Below are positions 44,500 to 53,746 of a stretch of 64,000 nt of DNA, in pieces. Origin of the DNA: Niabella agricola (GTDB lineage Bacteria > Bacteroidota > Bacteroidia > Chitinophagales > Chitinophagaceae); contig NZ_JAJHIZ010000002.1 in the NCBI RefSeq assembly GCF_021538615.1, positions 1,178,001 through 1,242,000 of the forward strand. Reading direction: 5' to 3'. The position numbers were made by a program, and so were the translations under genes. How positions within the stretch are numbered: position 1 is the first letter of the stretch; every line of letters begins with the position of its first letter. The notes beneath the pieces are model-generated. The model ran no database searches. It was given only the letters and a program-made list of their open reading frames with translations, and was not told where the DNA came from.

Positions 44500-46131
44500 T
44501 TAAAAAGCCGCTGCCGGATTGCTCCCGGTAAAATGAAACCAGTTAAAATCTGCATACCCGGCCTCAGCAGCCGGCACCGTATTAAAATGAAACAGCATAA
44601 ACCGGTTGGCCGTCCAGGTGAGGCCCAGCCCCATTTTCAATGTATTGCCCAGGGAACAAAAATCTTTTCCATCCAGGCTATAAAAAAACGTTGCGATAAA
44701 TCCTTTGTCCGTGGCAGCAGCCTTTAACCAGATCTTCGTGGTGCCGGACAATGCCACACTATCCTTGATTTTTCCATCATTGACCATTATCAGCCGGCGT
44801 TGCCCTCCTTTTTGTTCGATACCCACAAACGCGTAGGGTTTTTCAAACACGGCAAGGCCTGTTACATCTCCATCTTTCAGGTGACTAAAATCCAGTTCGC
44901 TCACGGCCGCAGATGCCGGTCCCTGCACCCGCTGCGAAAGAGAGTTGCGGGCCGTTAGCAGATCGTTGGCATAGCCACCATGCAGGCGCAGATAACCGGG
45001 GCGCTCCGCTAATGACCATTTGCTGTTATCCGGGTTATGGTTCCATTGCCATTGCAGGCCGAGTTTTTTTGAACTGAACTCATCGGAGGTAGCCGGCGTT
45101 TTAACCGGGTAGATTTTGCCCACACCGGGTTTCGTATGTACAACCACGCCTTTTCCTTCCCCGTTTTTACCGATCATGGGCCAGCCTTCCTTCCATACCA
45201 CCGGCACCAGGTGCGGTACGCGGCCTATAGGGCCACGGTCCTGCATGATGATGAACCACCAGCTTCCATCCTGCACCTGTATCATCCCTCCCTGATGCAA
45301 TCCGTTTTGGGGATATGAAGATTCATCCTGTACAATGATCTTACTTTCATAAGGCCCGTAAATATTTTTACTGCGCAGGCACATCTGCCAGCCCTCAGTT
45401 CCTCCCGCCGGACAGGTAAGATAGTAATAACCATTAATCTTATACATATGCGAGCCTTCCATACCAAATACACCGTCTTTTGGGGCTGATGAACCGGCAG
45501 GTGTGGAAATGGCTTTATCCCATATTTGCTTTTTTTCTTCTTTTACAGAAAGCGCATCGGCATTGAGCTCTGTTGCATATAGCCGGTGCTGGCCATGTAT
45601 CACGTATACTTTCCCGTTATCATCAAAAAACAAACCCGGATCATAGAGATACTCCGGAAACACCGTGCGTTTCCACGGACCTTTTATATCTTTTGCCGTG
45701 CACATGGAAAACTGTCCTTTTTCTTTTTCCCAGTTGGGCGTACAAAACCCCACATAGAAGAGGCCCTTGTGGTGCCGGATGGTAGCCGCCCAGGAGCCCC
45801 GCAGGTACATTTCCCCGCCCTGAAGGTTGTAACGGGGATCTTCCTCATAGCGTTCTACAGCGTATGACGCTATTTCCCAGTTTACCAGGTCTTTTGATTG
45901 CAGTATGGGGCATCCGGGTACATAATGCATACTGGTAGATACCATATAATAGGTGTCGCCAACGCGGGTTATATCCGGGTCCGGCCAGTCGCCCCACAGG
46001 AAGGGGTTCTTATAGGTGCCATTGCCGTTATCTGCCGTCCATACTGAAGGGAGCTGTTTTTGCCCATATACCGGCAAGCCGGTTATTCCTATCCATAAAA
46101 GCAAAACATATATTTTTATACTGCGCATCAT
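44500..46131 (-). CDS. GH43 family glycosidase (xylosidase/arabinofuranosidase-like)
   Basis: 543 residues, signal peptide IYVLLLWIGITGLPVYGQ. The propeller shows WPDPDITRVGDTYYMVSTSM (D51/D53 region, base), LYDPGLFFDDNGKVYV (D164) and FGMEGSHMYK (E225, acid). The C-terminal 190 residues form a beta-sandwich (DEFSSKKLGLQWQWNHNPD), as in GH43 enzymes of the xylosidase/arabinofuranosidase subfamilies. Together with the following GH120 gene it points to pentose-containing substrate. The GH120 gene upstream ends 127 bp away on the same strand. Confidence 0.92.
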   Translation of the reverse strand: MMRSIKIYVLLLWIGITGLPVYGQKQLPSVWTADNGNGTYKNPFLWGDWPDPDITRVGDTYYMVSTSMHYVPGCPILQSKDLVNWEIASYAVERYEEDPRYNLQGGEMYLRGSWAATIRHHKGLFYVGFCTPNWEKEKGQFSMCTAKDIKGPWKRTVFPEYLYDPGLFFDDNGKVYVIHGQHRLYATELNADALSVKEEKKQIWDKAISTPAGSSAPKDGVFGMEGSHMYKINGYYYLTCPAGGTEGWQMCLRSKNIYGPYESKIIVQDESSYPQNGLHQGGMIQVQDGSWWFIIMQDRGPIGRVPHLVPVVWKEGWPMIGKNGEGKGVVVHTKPGVGKIYPVKTPATSDEFSSKKLGLQWQWNHNPDNSKWSLAERPGYLRLHGGYANDLLTARNSLSQRVQGPASAAVSELDFSHLKDGDVTGLAVFEKPYAFVGIEQKGGQRRLIMVNDGKIKDSVALSGTTKIWLKAAATDKGFIATFFYSLDGKDFCSLGNTLKMGLGLTWTANRFMLFHFNTVPAAEAGYADFNWFHFTGSNPAAAF

Positions 46132-46258
46132 CCGTTGTTTTCTTTTTTTAATACGCCCGGACTATTCCCGATCTGATCCACGCCTGGTTGAATGGAGCCG
46201 TATAGCAGCGCGCAAACAATGATCCACCAATTCCTGTTCCGGGTTCTCATCATACGAT

Positions 46259-48178
46259 TTAATAAAGCGATATCTTTTGTAACCCACTGCCCGCTACCTC
46301 AAAGGGCCCGGGCGCCGGGTTGGCGGCTTTCCGTTTTTTACCCCAAAAATCCGTATTGATCCGCAACGGGGTACCGTCTGCATTTTCAAACGGCAGATCC
46401 GGCACCAGGGCTTTTCTTAAGCTGCCGGTGGTGACCCATTTCCTTTTCAGCTTCAGCCATTGCCGGTTCCATATAATTTCAAGCATGCCCTTATTGCCCT
46501 TATCGATGAACCGTACCCCTGCATTAAAACCGGTATCCATTATGGCATTCTGTTCTGTTGCGGTCTGCTCTTTGTATCGTTGCATCATTTCTTTTCCACG
46601 GCCGGTCATCTCACCCAACCGCTTTGTGTCCTGAACATCACGGATGGAGATGGCGCCGCTGGTATATACATTGCCCTCAAACACTACCGGCTGTAATGCC
46701 TTGCTGTACTGGATGGCATTGGCGCCCTGTACAAAAAGGTTGTTTACAAACTGTACATCTCCGCCGGGATTATCATGCAGGGCTTTTACAAAAGTGGAAT
46801 GCGGCAGGTGGTAAGGCGTAAGGCGGCTGTCGTAGGTAATCACCTCCATATTCCCGCTAAAAAGATTATGCGCAAACGCTGCTCCGCCAGAGTTCATTAA
46901 AAGACTTTTCTTTGACAGCATCACATTATTACATACCAGCATGGGGCCATGATTCACTTCCAGGAACAGATCCAGGTCATTATCATAAAACAGGTTATTC
47001 TTTACCTGGGCACCCTGGGCCATCCAGTCGAGCCAAACGCCCATATTCGCCCGGTAGATCCGGTTCCCGGAGATCTGTACATCTACGGCACCATGAAATT
47101 TGATGCCGGCCATTTCAGCCCCTGTAAACAGGCGCTTTGAATGGATATCATGGATGATATTATCCTGCACCCGGCTGAATGCGCAGCCCATACTGCCTGC
47201 AATACCCGCCTGTTCGCAATGTGCAATGATATTGTTCCGCACGATATGACTACCTACGGTAGCTTTATTCCAGCCAAAGGCCAGGGCCCGGTTGATGGTG
47301 CCTACATAACCCGTTGCCGACTCGGTTTGGTTGTTATCATGATCATCACCGTATTTCCCCAGGGAGATGCCTACACATTTTGAATACTGTACTGTATTGT
47401 TTTCAATGATCCAGCCCTTGCTCCAGTGGGTGCCGATCAATCCCATTTGTTCAGCGGTTGGCGGCGCCCAGTTGGTAGCAGCCTGTTCCATCGTAAACCC
47501 GCTTACCGTGATGTAATCGATAAAGGGCCGGTCCGGATAAAACACGGTCTGCCGCATATTGATCTCCACGGTTTCTTTGTTCGGGTCGGCATTTTTAAAC
47601 TGCGCCCGGATGGTGGTGGCCGTACTATCTGCAGTGGCCCACCATAATAAATCCGTTCCCGCTGCGGGCTTCATTACTTCAGCCTCATTGGCCGCTTCCA
47701 TCAGCCAGTTACCATTCAGGTATACGGCTCCCGTATGGTATTTGCGATCCTTTGGTGTGGGCCAGAACCAATCGCCGCGGATGCGGTCCTTATAGGGATT
47801 AAAGGTTCCAAAAACACGATTGGGTATTACTACTTCCCAGGTATCCCCCTGCAGGTGTTTCCAGTTTTTGATCACTTCGGATCCTTTGATGACAACCCGC
47901 TCACCTTTGGCAGCGCGGTATATGATGCGCTCCTGGTTCGAATTGCCGCCACGGGGTGGCGTGATCTGTTCCCGGTACGTGCCTGCATGTACGGTAATGA
48001 TATCACCGGGCATGGCTTTGCCGGCGGCCGCCATAATGGTTTTGAACGGACTTGCAGCGGTACCGCTATTGGCATCATCCCCTTTCGGCGCCACGTGGTA
48101 TTCGGTACCAACCGGTGCCTTTTGTGCAGCTGCGGTAAGGCTAAGAAGTAGTGCAAAGACAATCTGTATATTTTTCAC
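46259..48178 (-). CDS. GH120 beta-xylosidase, right-handed beta-helix
   Basis: 639 residues with signal peptide MKNIQIVFALLLSLTAAAQ. The sequence tracks the GH120 beta-xylosidase of Thermoanaerobacterium closely: GDIITVHAGTYREQITPPRG, FGTFNPYKDRIRGDWFW, ATNWAPPTAEQMGLIG, WSKGWIIENNTVQYSKC and GIKFHGAVDVQISGNRIY. The nucleophile and acid/base of that enzyme correspond to D384 in GVWLDWMAQG and E407 in LFLEVNHGP, both conserved. It should release terminal beta-xylose. Generic annotation would call it only a parallel beta-helix protein. Same strand and close spacing with the two unassigned barrel genes. Confidence 0.88.
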   Translation of the reverse strand: MKNIQIVFALLLSLTAAAQKAPVGTEYHVAPKGDDANSGTAASPFKTIMAAAGKAMPGDIITVHAGTYREQITPPRGGNSNQERIIYRAAKGERVVIKGSEVIKNWKHLQGDTWEVVIPNRVFGTFNPYKDRIRGDWFWPTPKDRKYHTGAVYLNGNWLMEAANEAEVMKPAAGTDLLWWATADSTATTIRAQFKNADPNKETVEINMRQTVFYPDRPFIDYITVSGFTMEQAATNWAPPTAEQMGLIGTHWSKGWIIENNTVQYSKCVGISLGKYGDDHDNNQTESATGYVGTINRALAFGWNKATVGSHIVRNNIIAHCEQAGIAGSMGCAFSRVQDNIIHDIHSKRLFTGAEMAGIKFHGAVDVQISGNRIYRANMGVWLDWMAQGAQVKNNLFYDNDLDLFLEVNHGPMLVCNNVMLSKKSLLMNSGGAAFAHNLFSGNMEVITYDSRLTPYHLPHSTFVKALHDNPGGDVQFVNNLFVQGANAIQYSKALQPVVFEGNVYTSGAISIRDVQDTKRLGEMTGRGKEMMQRYKEQTATEQNAIMDTGFNAGVRFIDKGNKGMLEIIWNRQWLKLKRKWVTTGSLRKALVPDLPFENADGTPLRINTDFWGKKRKAANPAPGPFEVAGSGLQKISLY

Positions 48179-48304
48179 ACAACGTTATTTCTGATTAACA
48201 GCAATTATTTTCATGCAGCGACGCCAGGGAGCAAAGAACGCGTTGCCGCTCATCGGTTAAAAGCCGCAGATACGGAGCTTTCATCAGTGCTTCGGCAGCC
48301 ATCA

Positions 48305-50584
48305 TTAATACCCTTTTGCTCTTTTTAATACGACGGGCTGCGTTTTGTTTCCGCCGACCATCTGGTACAGGGTCCAGGTATTTTTGTCGCTCCCCGGTTC
48401 CAGCCGCCAGCTTTTTGCCGGATCCGATAATTGTATTTTGATCCATCTGGGAAATGCATTGGCCGCCCGGGCATCTTCCCAGGTACGGATCACGTGAAAG
48501 ATCGCTTCTTTTTGCGGACAACTTTCCACGTCTTTCTGATTGAGCGTTAAGCTGTAGGTAGTGCCTACGCCCACGGAGATCGCCTGCACATGTTCATACT
48601 GCGCTACCGTAGAATTTTTCCCGATCGGGAAGTTGCCGCCCATGCCCACCGGGAAAAAATTGGAATAGGTTACATCCCGCAGGTCTTTTCCCTGACTGGT
48701 GGTACTACCCCATTCCCGGGTATCCGCATCATACAAATTTTTACCGCCACCCACATTCCAGATGCTTTGGTAATGCCAGGAGCCTTCGGATAAGGTAGCG
48801 CCTGTAAACCGGATATAGGGAACTCCCAGCGCCTTTGCCCGTTCAAACATCTTCCGGAAAAAACGTTTTGTTGAATAATATCCATGCCCGTTATTAAACA
48901 GGAATTCCTGTCCGTCGAAATCATAATAGGCGATCCCGTTGATGTTGCAAACATCCGCAAAGTGTTTGGCGATTTCATCCTGCAGCTCTATATTGGGAAT
49001 AACACCGTCGTATCCGTAATTTACGGTTACCTGCAGCTTGTAGAGCGTATCCCCTGCCGGATGGGCCGCCGGTGTCGTTTTCCAGTAGCCGCGTTTTACA
49101 TTGAGCAGGCGGTAAGGCGGCCGGTCCGACACACCCAGGTAATGAATCAGCTCCTTCCCGATCTTTATCATATTCAGGTTAACACAATGTCCTTCCCAGC
49201 TGGCGATCTCTTCGAGATAGCGGGGATCGTTTACCACAATGATGGTATCGGTGGCACTGATGCTTTTGGCAAGCGCTCTTTTTTGCTGGTAACAAAGGCT
49301 ATCGCTGGGTACCGGACTCGCGTCCTGGGTACCCGGGGCCAGTGCGTTCGTGATGGGCGTTCTTCCGATGAGGAGTTCCTGCTCTGCCGCAAGCGCGGAA
49401 AACGCTTTGTGCGACAGGTTGCCCGTCGTCATTTTTATGGGCTTCCGCTCAAAATTCAAACCATCGATATACCCCTTATTTCCCCTGTTGGCACGTAAAA
49501 ATCCCTGGTCGTATAAACTGATCGCCTTAAAACCCAGCCGGCTGGTATAGGCGATAATACTGTCATTCAGGTTGCCGGCAGTGAGCGCATCGGGTACAAA
49601 CGCCGCGGGATCTTTGACCCATTTCCCGTTGATGGTGGGATGGGGTAATTTTTCGGATAACACGATGTTTTGGATCACATCCATCAATGCCGTACTGTCC
49701 GGGCTGCCCCATAAAGCTACGGCGGAACCAATATAATCCACACCCGGCAAGGGTTGTACATCGATGTGGTTGGGAATATTGGCCGCCATATGCGGGATCA
49801 GCGAAAAAAACACTTCCCGTTTCTTCGAACGGTCTCTCGACTGATAGGAGATCGAGATCTGCCCTGCCCGATCCACCTGTGCGGCATCTCCATACAGGAT
49901 CCGGTACCAGGGCTCCTTATGCGCATAAAAGGCTACATCGCTGATGCCGTTGCCACCCAGACTGAACACCTGTCCTTCATGCAGACTATCCGGCAGTGGA
50001 AAACGCTTTGCATCCGGTGTGTGGATGATGTATTGAAACGGTGCCGCATCCCCCACCGTGGTAGCCATTCCTCCCAGTGTATTATCGTTAAGGGCAAGCA
50101 TACCGATCGCATAATTCACTTTTTCACTGGTATCCCTTGCCACCCCGATGATCTCTCCCATCAGGTTGGTAATATTCGTATGATAGGCACCCCACTGGAT
50201 GGCTTCAATCTCTTCGCGCTTTGAGAGCGACCGCAATTGCAGTCTCAGGTATTTTTTTTGAGGAGTAATAAGGATGCGCGCTACCGACCCGTTGCTGTAC
50301 GTAAGCGTCAATAATTTTTCTGCCGCCTTATAAGCGGCGTTCACCGGTTCATAATATATTTTCTTCCTGCCATCATAAAGCAGCATCAGCGGGGAGGGCC
50401 GGTTCACCGGACTAAATTCCCGGGCCGGTTTTACCGTAATATTTTTCATACTCGTAATAAAACCGTTATTGCTGAGATGGATTCTAAAATAATCTGTTTT
50501 AAAATCCCATTGGGCGCAAAGATGCAGGTTCGTAAACGCCAGTAATCCTGAAAACAGCAGGTACTTTAAAAAGCTTCGATTCAT
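48305..50584 (-). CDS. Unassigned glycosidase-like barrel protein, paralogue 2
   Basis: 759 residues, signal peptide YLLFSGLLAFTNLHLCAQ. It has the same architecture as the 29015 gene: beta domain with TDYFRIHLSNNGFITSMKN, IQWGAYHTNI and GGNGISDVAFYA; then KLPHPTINGKWVKDPAAF; ASPVPSDSL; inserted element MIKIGKELIHYLGV; and the motif YYDFDGQEFLF (D555, D557, E560). C-terminal WNVGGGKNLYD and TWEDARAAN are shared with paralogue 1. It lacks the extra C-terminal beta domain of paralogue 1. Most similar to paralogue 1 by eye. Family unnamed; glycoside hydrolase role inferred from motif and context. Confidence 0.87.
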   Translation of the reverse strand: MNRSFLKYLLFSGLLAFTNLHLCAQWDFKTDYFRIHLSNNGFITSMKNITVKPAREFSPVNRPSPLMLLYDGRKKIYYEPVNAAYKAAEKLLTLTYSNGSVARILITPQKKYLRLQLRSLSKREEIEAIQWGAYHTNITNLMGEIIGVARDTSEKVNYAIGMLALNDNTLGGMATTVGDAAPFQYIIHTPDAKRFPLPDSLHEGQVFSLGGNGISDVAFYAHKEPWYRILYGDAAQVDRAGQISISYQSRDRSKKREVFFSLIPHMAANIPNHIDVQPLPGVDYIGSAVALWGSPDSTALMDVIQNIVLSEKLPHPTINGKWVKDPAAFVPDALTAGNLNDSIIAYTSRLGFKAISLYDQGFLRANRGNKGYIDGLNFERKPIKMTTGNLSHKAFSALAAEQELLIGRTPITNALAPGTQDASPVPSDSLCYQQKRALAKSISATDTIIVVNDPRYLEEIASWEGHCVNLNMIKIGKELIHYLGVSDRPPYRLLNVKRGYWKTTPAAHPAGDTLYKLQVTVNYGYDGVIPNIELQDEIAKHFADVCNINGIAYYDFDGQEFLFNNGHGYYSTKRFFRKMFERAKALGVPYIRFTGATLSEGSWHYQSIWNVGGGKNLYDADTREWGSTTSQGKDLRDVTYSNFFPVGMGGNFPIGKNSTVAQYEHVQAISVGVGTTYSLTLNQKDVESCPQKEAIFHVIRTWEDARAANAFPRWIKIQLSDPAKSWRLEPGSDKNTWTLYQMVGGNKTQPVVLKRAKGY

Positions 50585-50731
50585 TGTATACAGTTATCTT
50601 TCTGCCTATAAAGATTCTAAAAAGACGGACGCCTTACCACATTAAAATTGACCAACCCCAATGCTTTTTTTGCCATGCAGCGGCCAGGCCTCCGGCAGGC
50701 AGCCGTTAAGCAATTCACAGCCAACAACCGC

Positions 50732-53137
50732 TCAGGGTTTGCGGATCTTTTGCGGAGCCAGCCGGGTGTTGTACCGTACCACTACATCGGGTTTGGAATC
50801 TCCCGCCACTTCACATGCAAACGATACACCGGATGTGCCCTTCGGTAAAATGGCCTTGCCCTGCACATTTAACTCCGATAGAACCTTATAATTCTGATCC
50901 GTCAGTGTGGCCTTGCCCTGGTGATCGAGCAGGATGTACTGGTTTGCCTGCAACTTACCTTCGATCTTTACCACCCCCAGCGACGTGGTAAAAGAAGGAT
51001 TAGCAATAATTCCTTCGCCCTCTACTTTTATGCGCAGGGCATAGGTTCCTTCCTCCGGGCTTTGCCAGGACCAGTCTGCACCGCCCGGCTGCCCCGGCTG
51101 CATCTCCGATAAGTTGCAACGGAACCGGTCGGAAATAAATAACGGGTATAACAGGAAGTCTTTATCATTTTGTTTTTCCAGGTGCCATTCGGTTTCCGGA
51201 TCGCGCAGCCGTTGCTTTTGCGCTTCGGTAAACACATTGGCATACCGCAGCTCGTCCCAGTTTTTCATGGCATCCAGTAATGCATTGATCTGCCCGTGCT
51301 GCTTCAGTGTTTTCATATTGATGCTCATGGCGTACCCCGCATCGAAGCCGGCAGACTCGGACAAGGCCCATTCCAGATCTTCCAGGGAGGTGGCCTCAAA
51401 GTTGCGTTCTGCCAGTCGCACCAGGAACCACCCCAGCATCCGCGGAAAAAGATTCCTCCTGAAATAATCCTGGTTCTTGATCCGGCTGGCCACCTGTCCT
51501 TTGCGCATTTCCTCACCCCAGGGTTCGCCCCAGTTCATACGGGTATGTATGTGCCAGAGGAAGTGATCGAGGCGACTGGCATCATTGATCAGATCGGCTT
51601 TATTTTCGAGCCGGTTGTAATATTCCGTTACAAATTTTGCAGTGGCATAGTAATCCTGCCCCGTGTACATACAGCCTTCCAGCCCGTCGAAGGAAATCTG
51701 CCTGATACCGGTTTGATTAAAAATATCAGCCAGCCGATGTGCAAACGCATCCTGCAGGTCCAGGTCCGGAAACAGGGTGCGGTAGGGATAATCCCATAAT
51801 TTATACAACGGCTCTTTTTTTTCATGCGTTGCTTTCTGCGTGCCAAACGCGCCCCGGGTACAACCGGTAAGCACGATCCGGTCTCCGTTCTGCTCCGCCT
51901 TCCCAAACGTGATCAGCTCATCGCCGATCTGCAGGGCGTTTAATGTAAGCGGCACATTGAACAAGCTGGAAGCAGTCACCTCAAAACGGGTCTGCACCTC
52001 GTCAATATTGCCGATGAGCTCCAGGGCACCCTGTTTAAGCAGTTGCTTACTGGGTACCGGTGTTACATACGCATCATTGGTTGTTAAAAAATTGGAAAGC
52101 GTATGCACGCCGATCTTAATACCCATTTTTGAAGCCTGGTCCGCCAGGCTTTTTATCCCCTGATCACCGTTCTTTGTTAAGGACGGGATCCATTCAAAAT
52201 GCCCCCAGGTTTTAAATGGATCCGGATGGTATACTGTTCTAAACCCGGCACGCTGTGTTTTGTCCAGGGCAATATCCATATCTTCTTCGGAAAAATTAGT
52301 GATCAGGTAAGAACGCATGGCTCCTCTTGAAACCTTCCCCCATTCGCCTTCGATCATCGGGTGCGGCAGCCCCTGTTCTATTTCCACTTTACCAATGCGG
52401 TCGAGGATCCGGCTGCGCTGGTCGCCAAATAACGCAATCCGCGCTCCCGTAATGTTTCCCGCCGAACCGGTTACGGAAAGCACCAGCGCTTTTTCTACCT
52501 GGTTTACCTTGCGGTATGTTTGTTCTGAACGGTTCAGGGCCGACAGTTGAAACAACGCGCCGTCCTTTACATCTGCCACTGCAAAGTTGTAATAGGGCGT
52601 GCTGGAAACCGAAAGATCGGTATTGCTGCCCGCGTATTTAAAGAAGCTGCCATAAGCAGGTGCACATTCCTGTGGAATGCCCCCATTGGTTTTGACATTC
52701 AGCGATTGCATGGCAAAGGCCAGCTCCATGCCCTGGGCCACCCCCACTACCTCACCCACCACTTCATGAAGCGTCACTTTTACCGGGCCAAATACAAGCG
52801 CATTATATGCATGGCTGATAGTGCCTACCTCATAGGTAATGGCCTGCGGCTGTTGCCGCACGATCAGTTCCAGCACCTGGTTGTCTTCCATCGTGAGTAA
52901 AAATTTATTCCCGGTTACCTTTAAGGTTTTGGGAAGCAATATCTGCCCATTCTTTACCACAGACACTACGGGATAAGCACCCGTACCCATAATTTCGCGG
53001 TCATTCACTTTTATGGAAGTGTAAAATCCCTTGTCGTTAATAACTAAACGGGTGAGGGCGGTTTTTAGTTCTACGGCCATTAGGCACCGGCTGCAAAGCA
53101 GGACGATGAAACAGCTGATCAATTTCCGATACTGCAT
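50732..53137 (-). CDS. Unassigned glycosidase-like barrel protein, paralogue 3
   Basis: 801 residues, signal peptide LISCFIVLLCSRCLMA. N-terminal beta domain (LTRLVINDKGFYTSIKVND, VFGPVKVTLHEVVGEVVGVA), GLPHPMIEGEWGKVSRG, GVHTLSNFL, YVTPVPSKQ, inserted element LQIGDELITFG, DLDLQDAFAHRLA and the motif ISFDGLEGCMYTG. The first Asp of the motif is Ser482 here, while D484 and E487 are kept, which singles out the second Asp and the Glu as the likely functional acids. It is the most divergent of the three and carries its own C-terminal beta domain. First large gene after the 53666 terminator on this strand. Confidence 0.87.
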   Translation of the reverse strand: MQYRKLISCFIVLLCSRCLMAVELKTALTRLVINDKGFYTSIKVNDREIMGTGAYPVVSVVKNGQILLPKTLKVTGNKFLLTMEDNQVLELIVRQQPQAITYEVGTISHAYNALVFGPVKVTLHEVVGEVVGVAQGMELAFAMQSLNVKTNGGIPQECAPAYGSFFKYAGSNTDLSVSSTPYYNFAVADVKDGALFQLSALNRSEQTYRKVNQVEKALVLSVTGSAGNITGARIALFGDQRSRILDRIGKVEIEQGLPHPMIEGEWGKVSRGAMRSYLITNFSEEDMDIALDKTQRAGFRTVYHPDPFKTWGHFEWIPSLTKNGDQGIKSLADQASKMGIKIGVHTLSNFLTTNDAYVTPVPSKQLLKQGALELIGNIDEVQTRFEVTASSLFNVPLTLNALQIGDELITFGKAEQNGDRIVLTGCTRGAFGTQKATHEKKEPLYKLWDYPYRTLFPDLDLQDAFAHRLADIFNQTGIRQISFDGLEGCMYTGQDYYATAKFVTEYYNRLENKADLINDASRLDHFLWHIHTRMNWGEPWGEEMRKGQVASRIKNQDYFRRNLFPRMLGWFLVRLAERNFEATSLEDLEWALSESAGFDAGYAMSINMKTLKQHGQINALLDAMKNWDELRYANVFTEAQKQRLRDPETEWHLEKQNDKDFLLYPLFISDRFRCNLSEMQPGQPGGADWSWQSPEEGTYALRIKVEGEGIIANPSFTTSLGVVKIEGKLQANQYILLDHQGKATLTDQNYKVLSELNVQGKAILPKGTSGVSFACEVAGDSKPDVVVRYNTRLAPQKIRKP

Positions 53138-53458
53138 ATTCGTTTATTAAATGGTATATCTGCCGGCAAGCTACGGCTTTATCCCGTTTCTTTATTGCTA
53201 TGGTTCATAAAATGGGAAGCTGTCCTTTTACAGACAGCCTCAAAGACTTGTAAGATTTTCAATTGCTACCAGTCCATTATTAGTTCGTCTGAATAAGTTT
53301 CCTGCAACAAAGATCCGAGTGAATCCCTCTATATATTTACTCCCCGGCTTACGAATACAAATTAACATAATATATTGTCGAACGGTTCATACTCTGGGTT
53401 ACTTCAAAGGATGTCTCCCAAATGAAAATAACTGCCTTTATAAAAATCATGATAAATA

Positions 53459-53569
53459 TTAACAGAGAAAGAGCAGGTCGTAGTATTTGGGGGGTGCATA
53501 ACTTGCAAATTGAGCTTGCGAAACCATAATAGAAAAAACCATTCCCAATAGAAAAAATATCTTTTTCAT
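53459..53569 (-). CDS. Small secreted peptide, 36 residues, unknown
   Basis: The frame starts at the ATG at 53569 and encodes MKKIFFLLGMVFSIMVSQAQ, a textbook signal peptide with the SQAQ cleavage pattern usual in Bacteroidota. A 16-residue tail follows (FASYAPPKYYDLLFLC) and then TAA at 53459-53461. It has a good promoter match 29 bases upstream and is separated from the preceding operon by a strong terminator, so it looks like its own unit or the leader of the unit containing paralogue 3 (322 bases downstream). I recognise no family. A remnant of a longer exported protein is the main alternative. Confidence 0.45.
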   Translation of the reverse strand: MKKIFFLLGMVFSIMVSQAQFASYAPPKYYDLLFLC

Positions 53570-53597
53570 ATTATATTTCTTTTAAACTAAAAAAATG

Positions 53598-53627
53598 CAA
53601 ACATAAAGTTCATTTTAAAACTTCAAA
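53598..53627 (-). promoter_or_regulatory. Promoter ahead of the 36-residue peptide gene
   Basis: On the minus strand TTTG (53624-53627) is followed after 18 bases by TATGTTTG (53598-53605). This matches the Bacteroidota pattern TTTG-N19-TAnnTTTG within one base of spacing. Transcription would begin about 20 bases ahead of the ATG at 53569. Confidence 0.55.
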
Positions 53628-53641
53628 TCAATAACAACAGT

Positions 53642-53669
53642 TTTGACAAAATCTGATGCTATTTTTGCA
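53642..53669 (+). promoter_or_regulatory. Plus-strand promoter-like element facing a terminator
   Basis: TTTGAC, seven bases, GATGC, TATTTTTGCA: the same pattern and spacing as at 32096 and 61267. Here no plus-strand gene follows, and the terminator hairpin starts at 53666. Either it is a decayed promoter, or it drives a very short or antisense transcript toward the DUF4998 gene. Confidence 0.3.
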
Positions 53670-53707
53670 TAAAAAGGGCGCAGCTTTTGCTGCGCCCTTT
53701 TTATGCA
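53666..53707 (-). terminator. Strong bidirectional intrinsic terminator
   Basis: A perfect 19-bp inverted repeat (arms 53666-53684 and 53689-53707) with a TTTT/AAAA loop. Its core GGGCGCAGC/GCTGCGCCC is flanked by five As and five Ts, so it can stop transcription both ways. It lies 40 bases past the stop of the second cassette's last gene (53747) and should end that operon. Confidence 0.85.
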
Positions 53708-53746
53708 AACAGATGGTCTTTGCCTATGCAATAAGGGTTATATCCT

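Noticed and set aside
44316..44555. Overlapping short ORFs on both strands in the spacer before the symporter
   Set aside because: Neither product shows recognisable family features, and one begins inside the GH43 coding region.
48195..48305. 36-codon ORF whose ATG overlaps the stop of paralogue 2
   Set aside because: It has no signal peptide, motif or hydrophobic pattern, and the overlap with the stop is easily due to chance in the open frame shadowing the gene.
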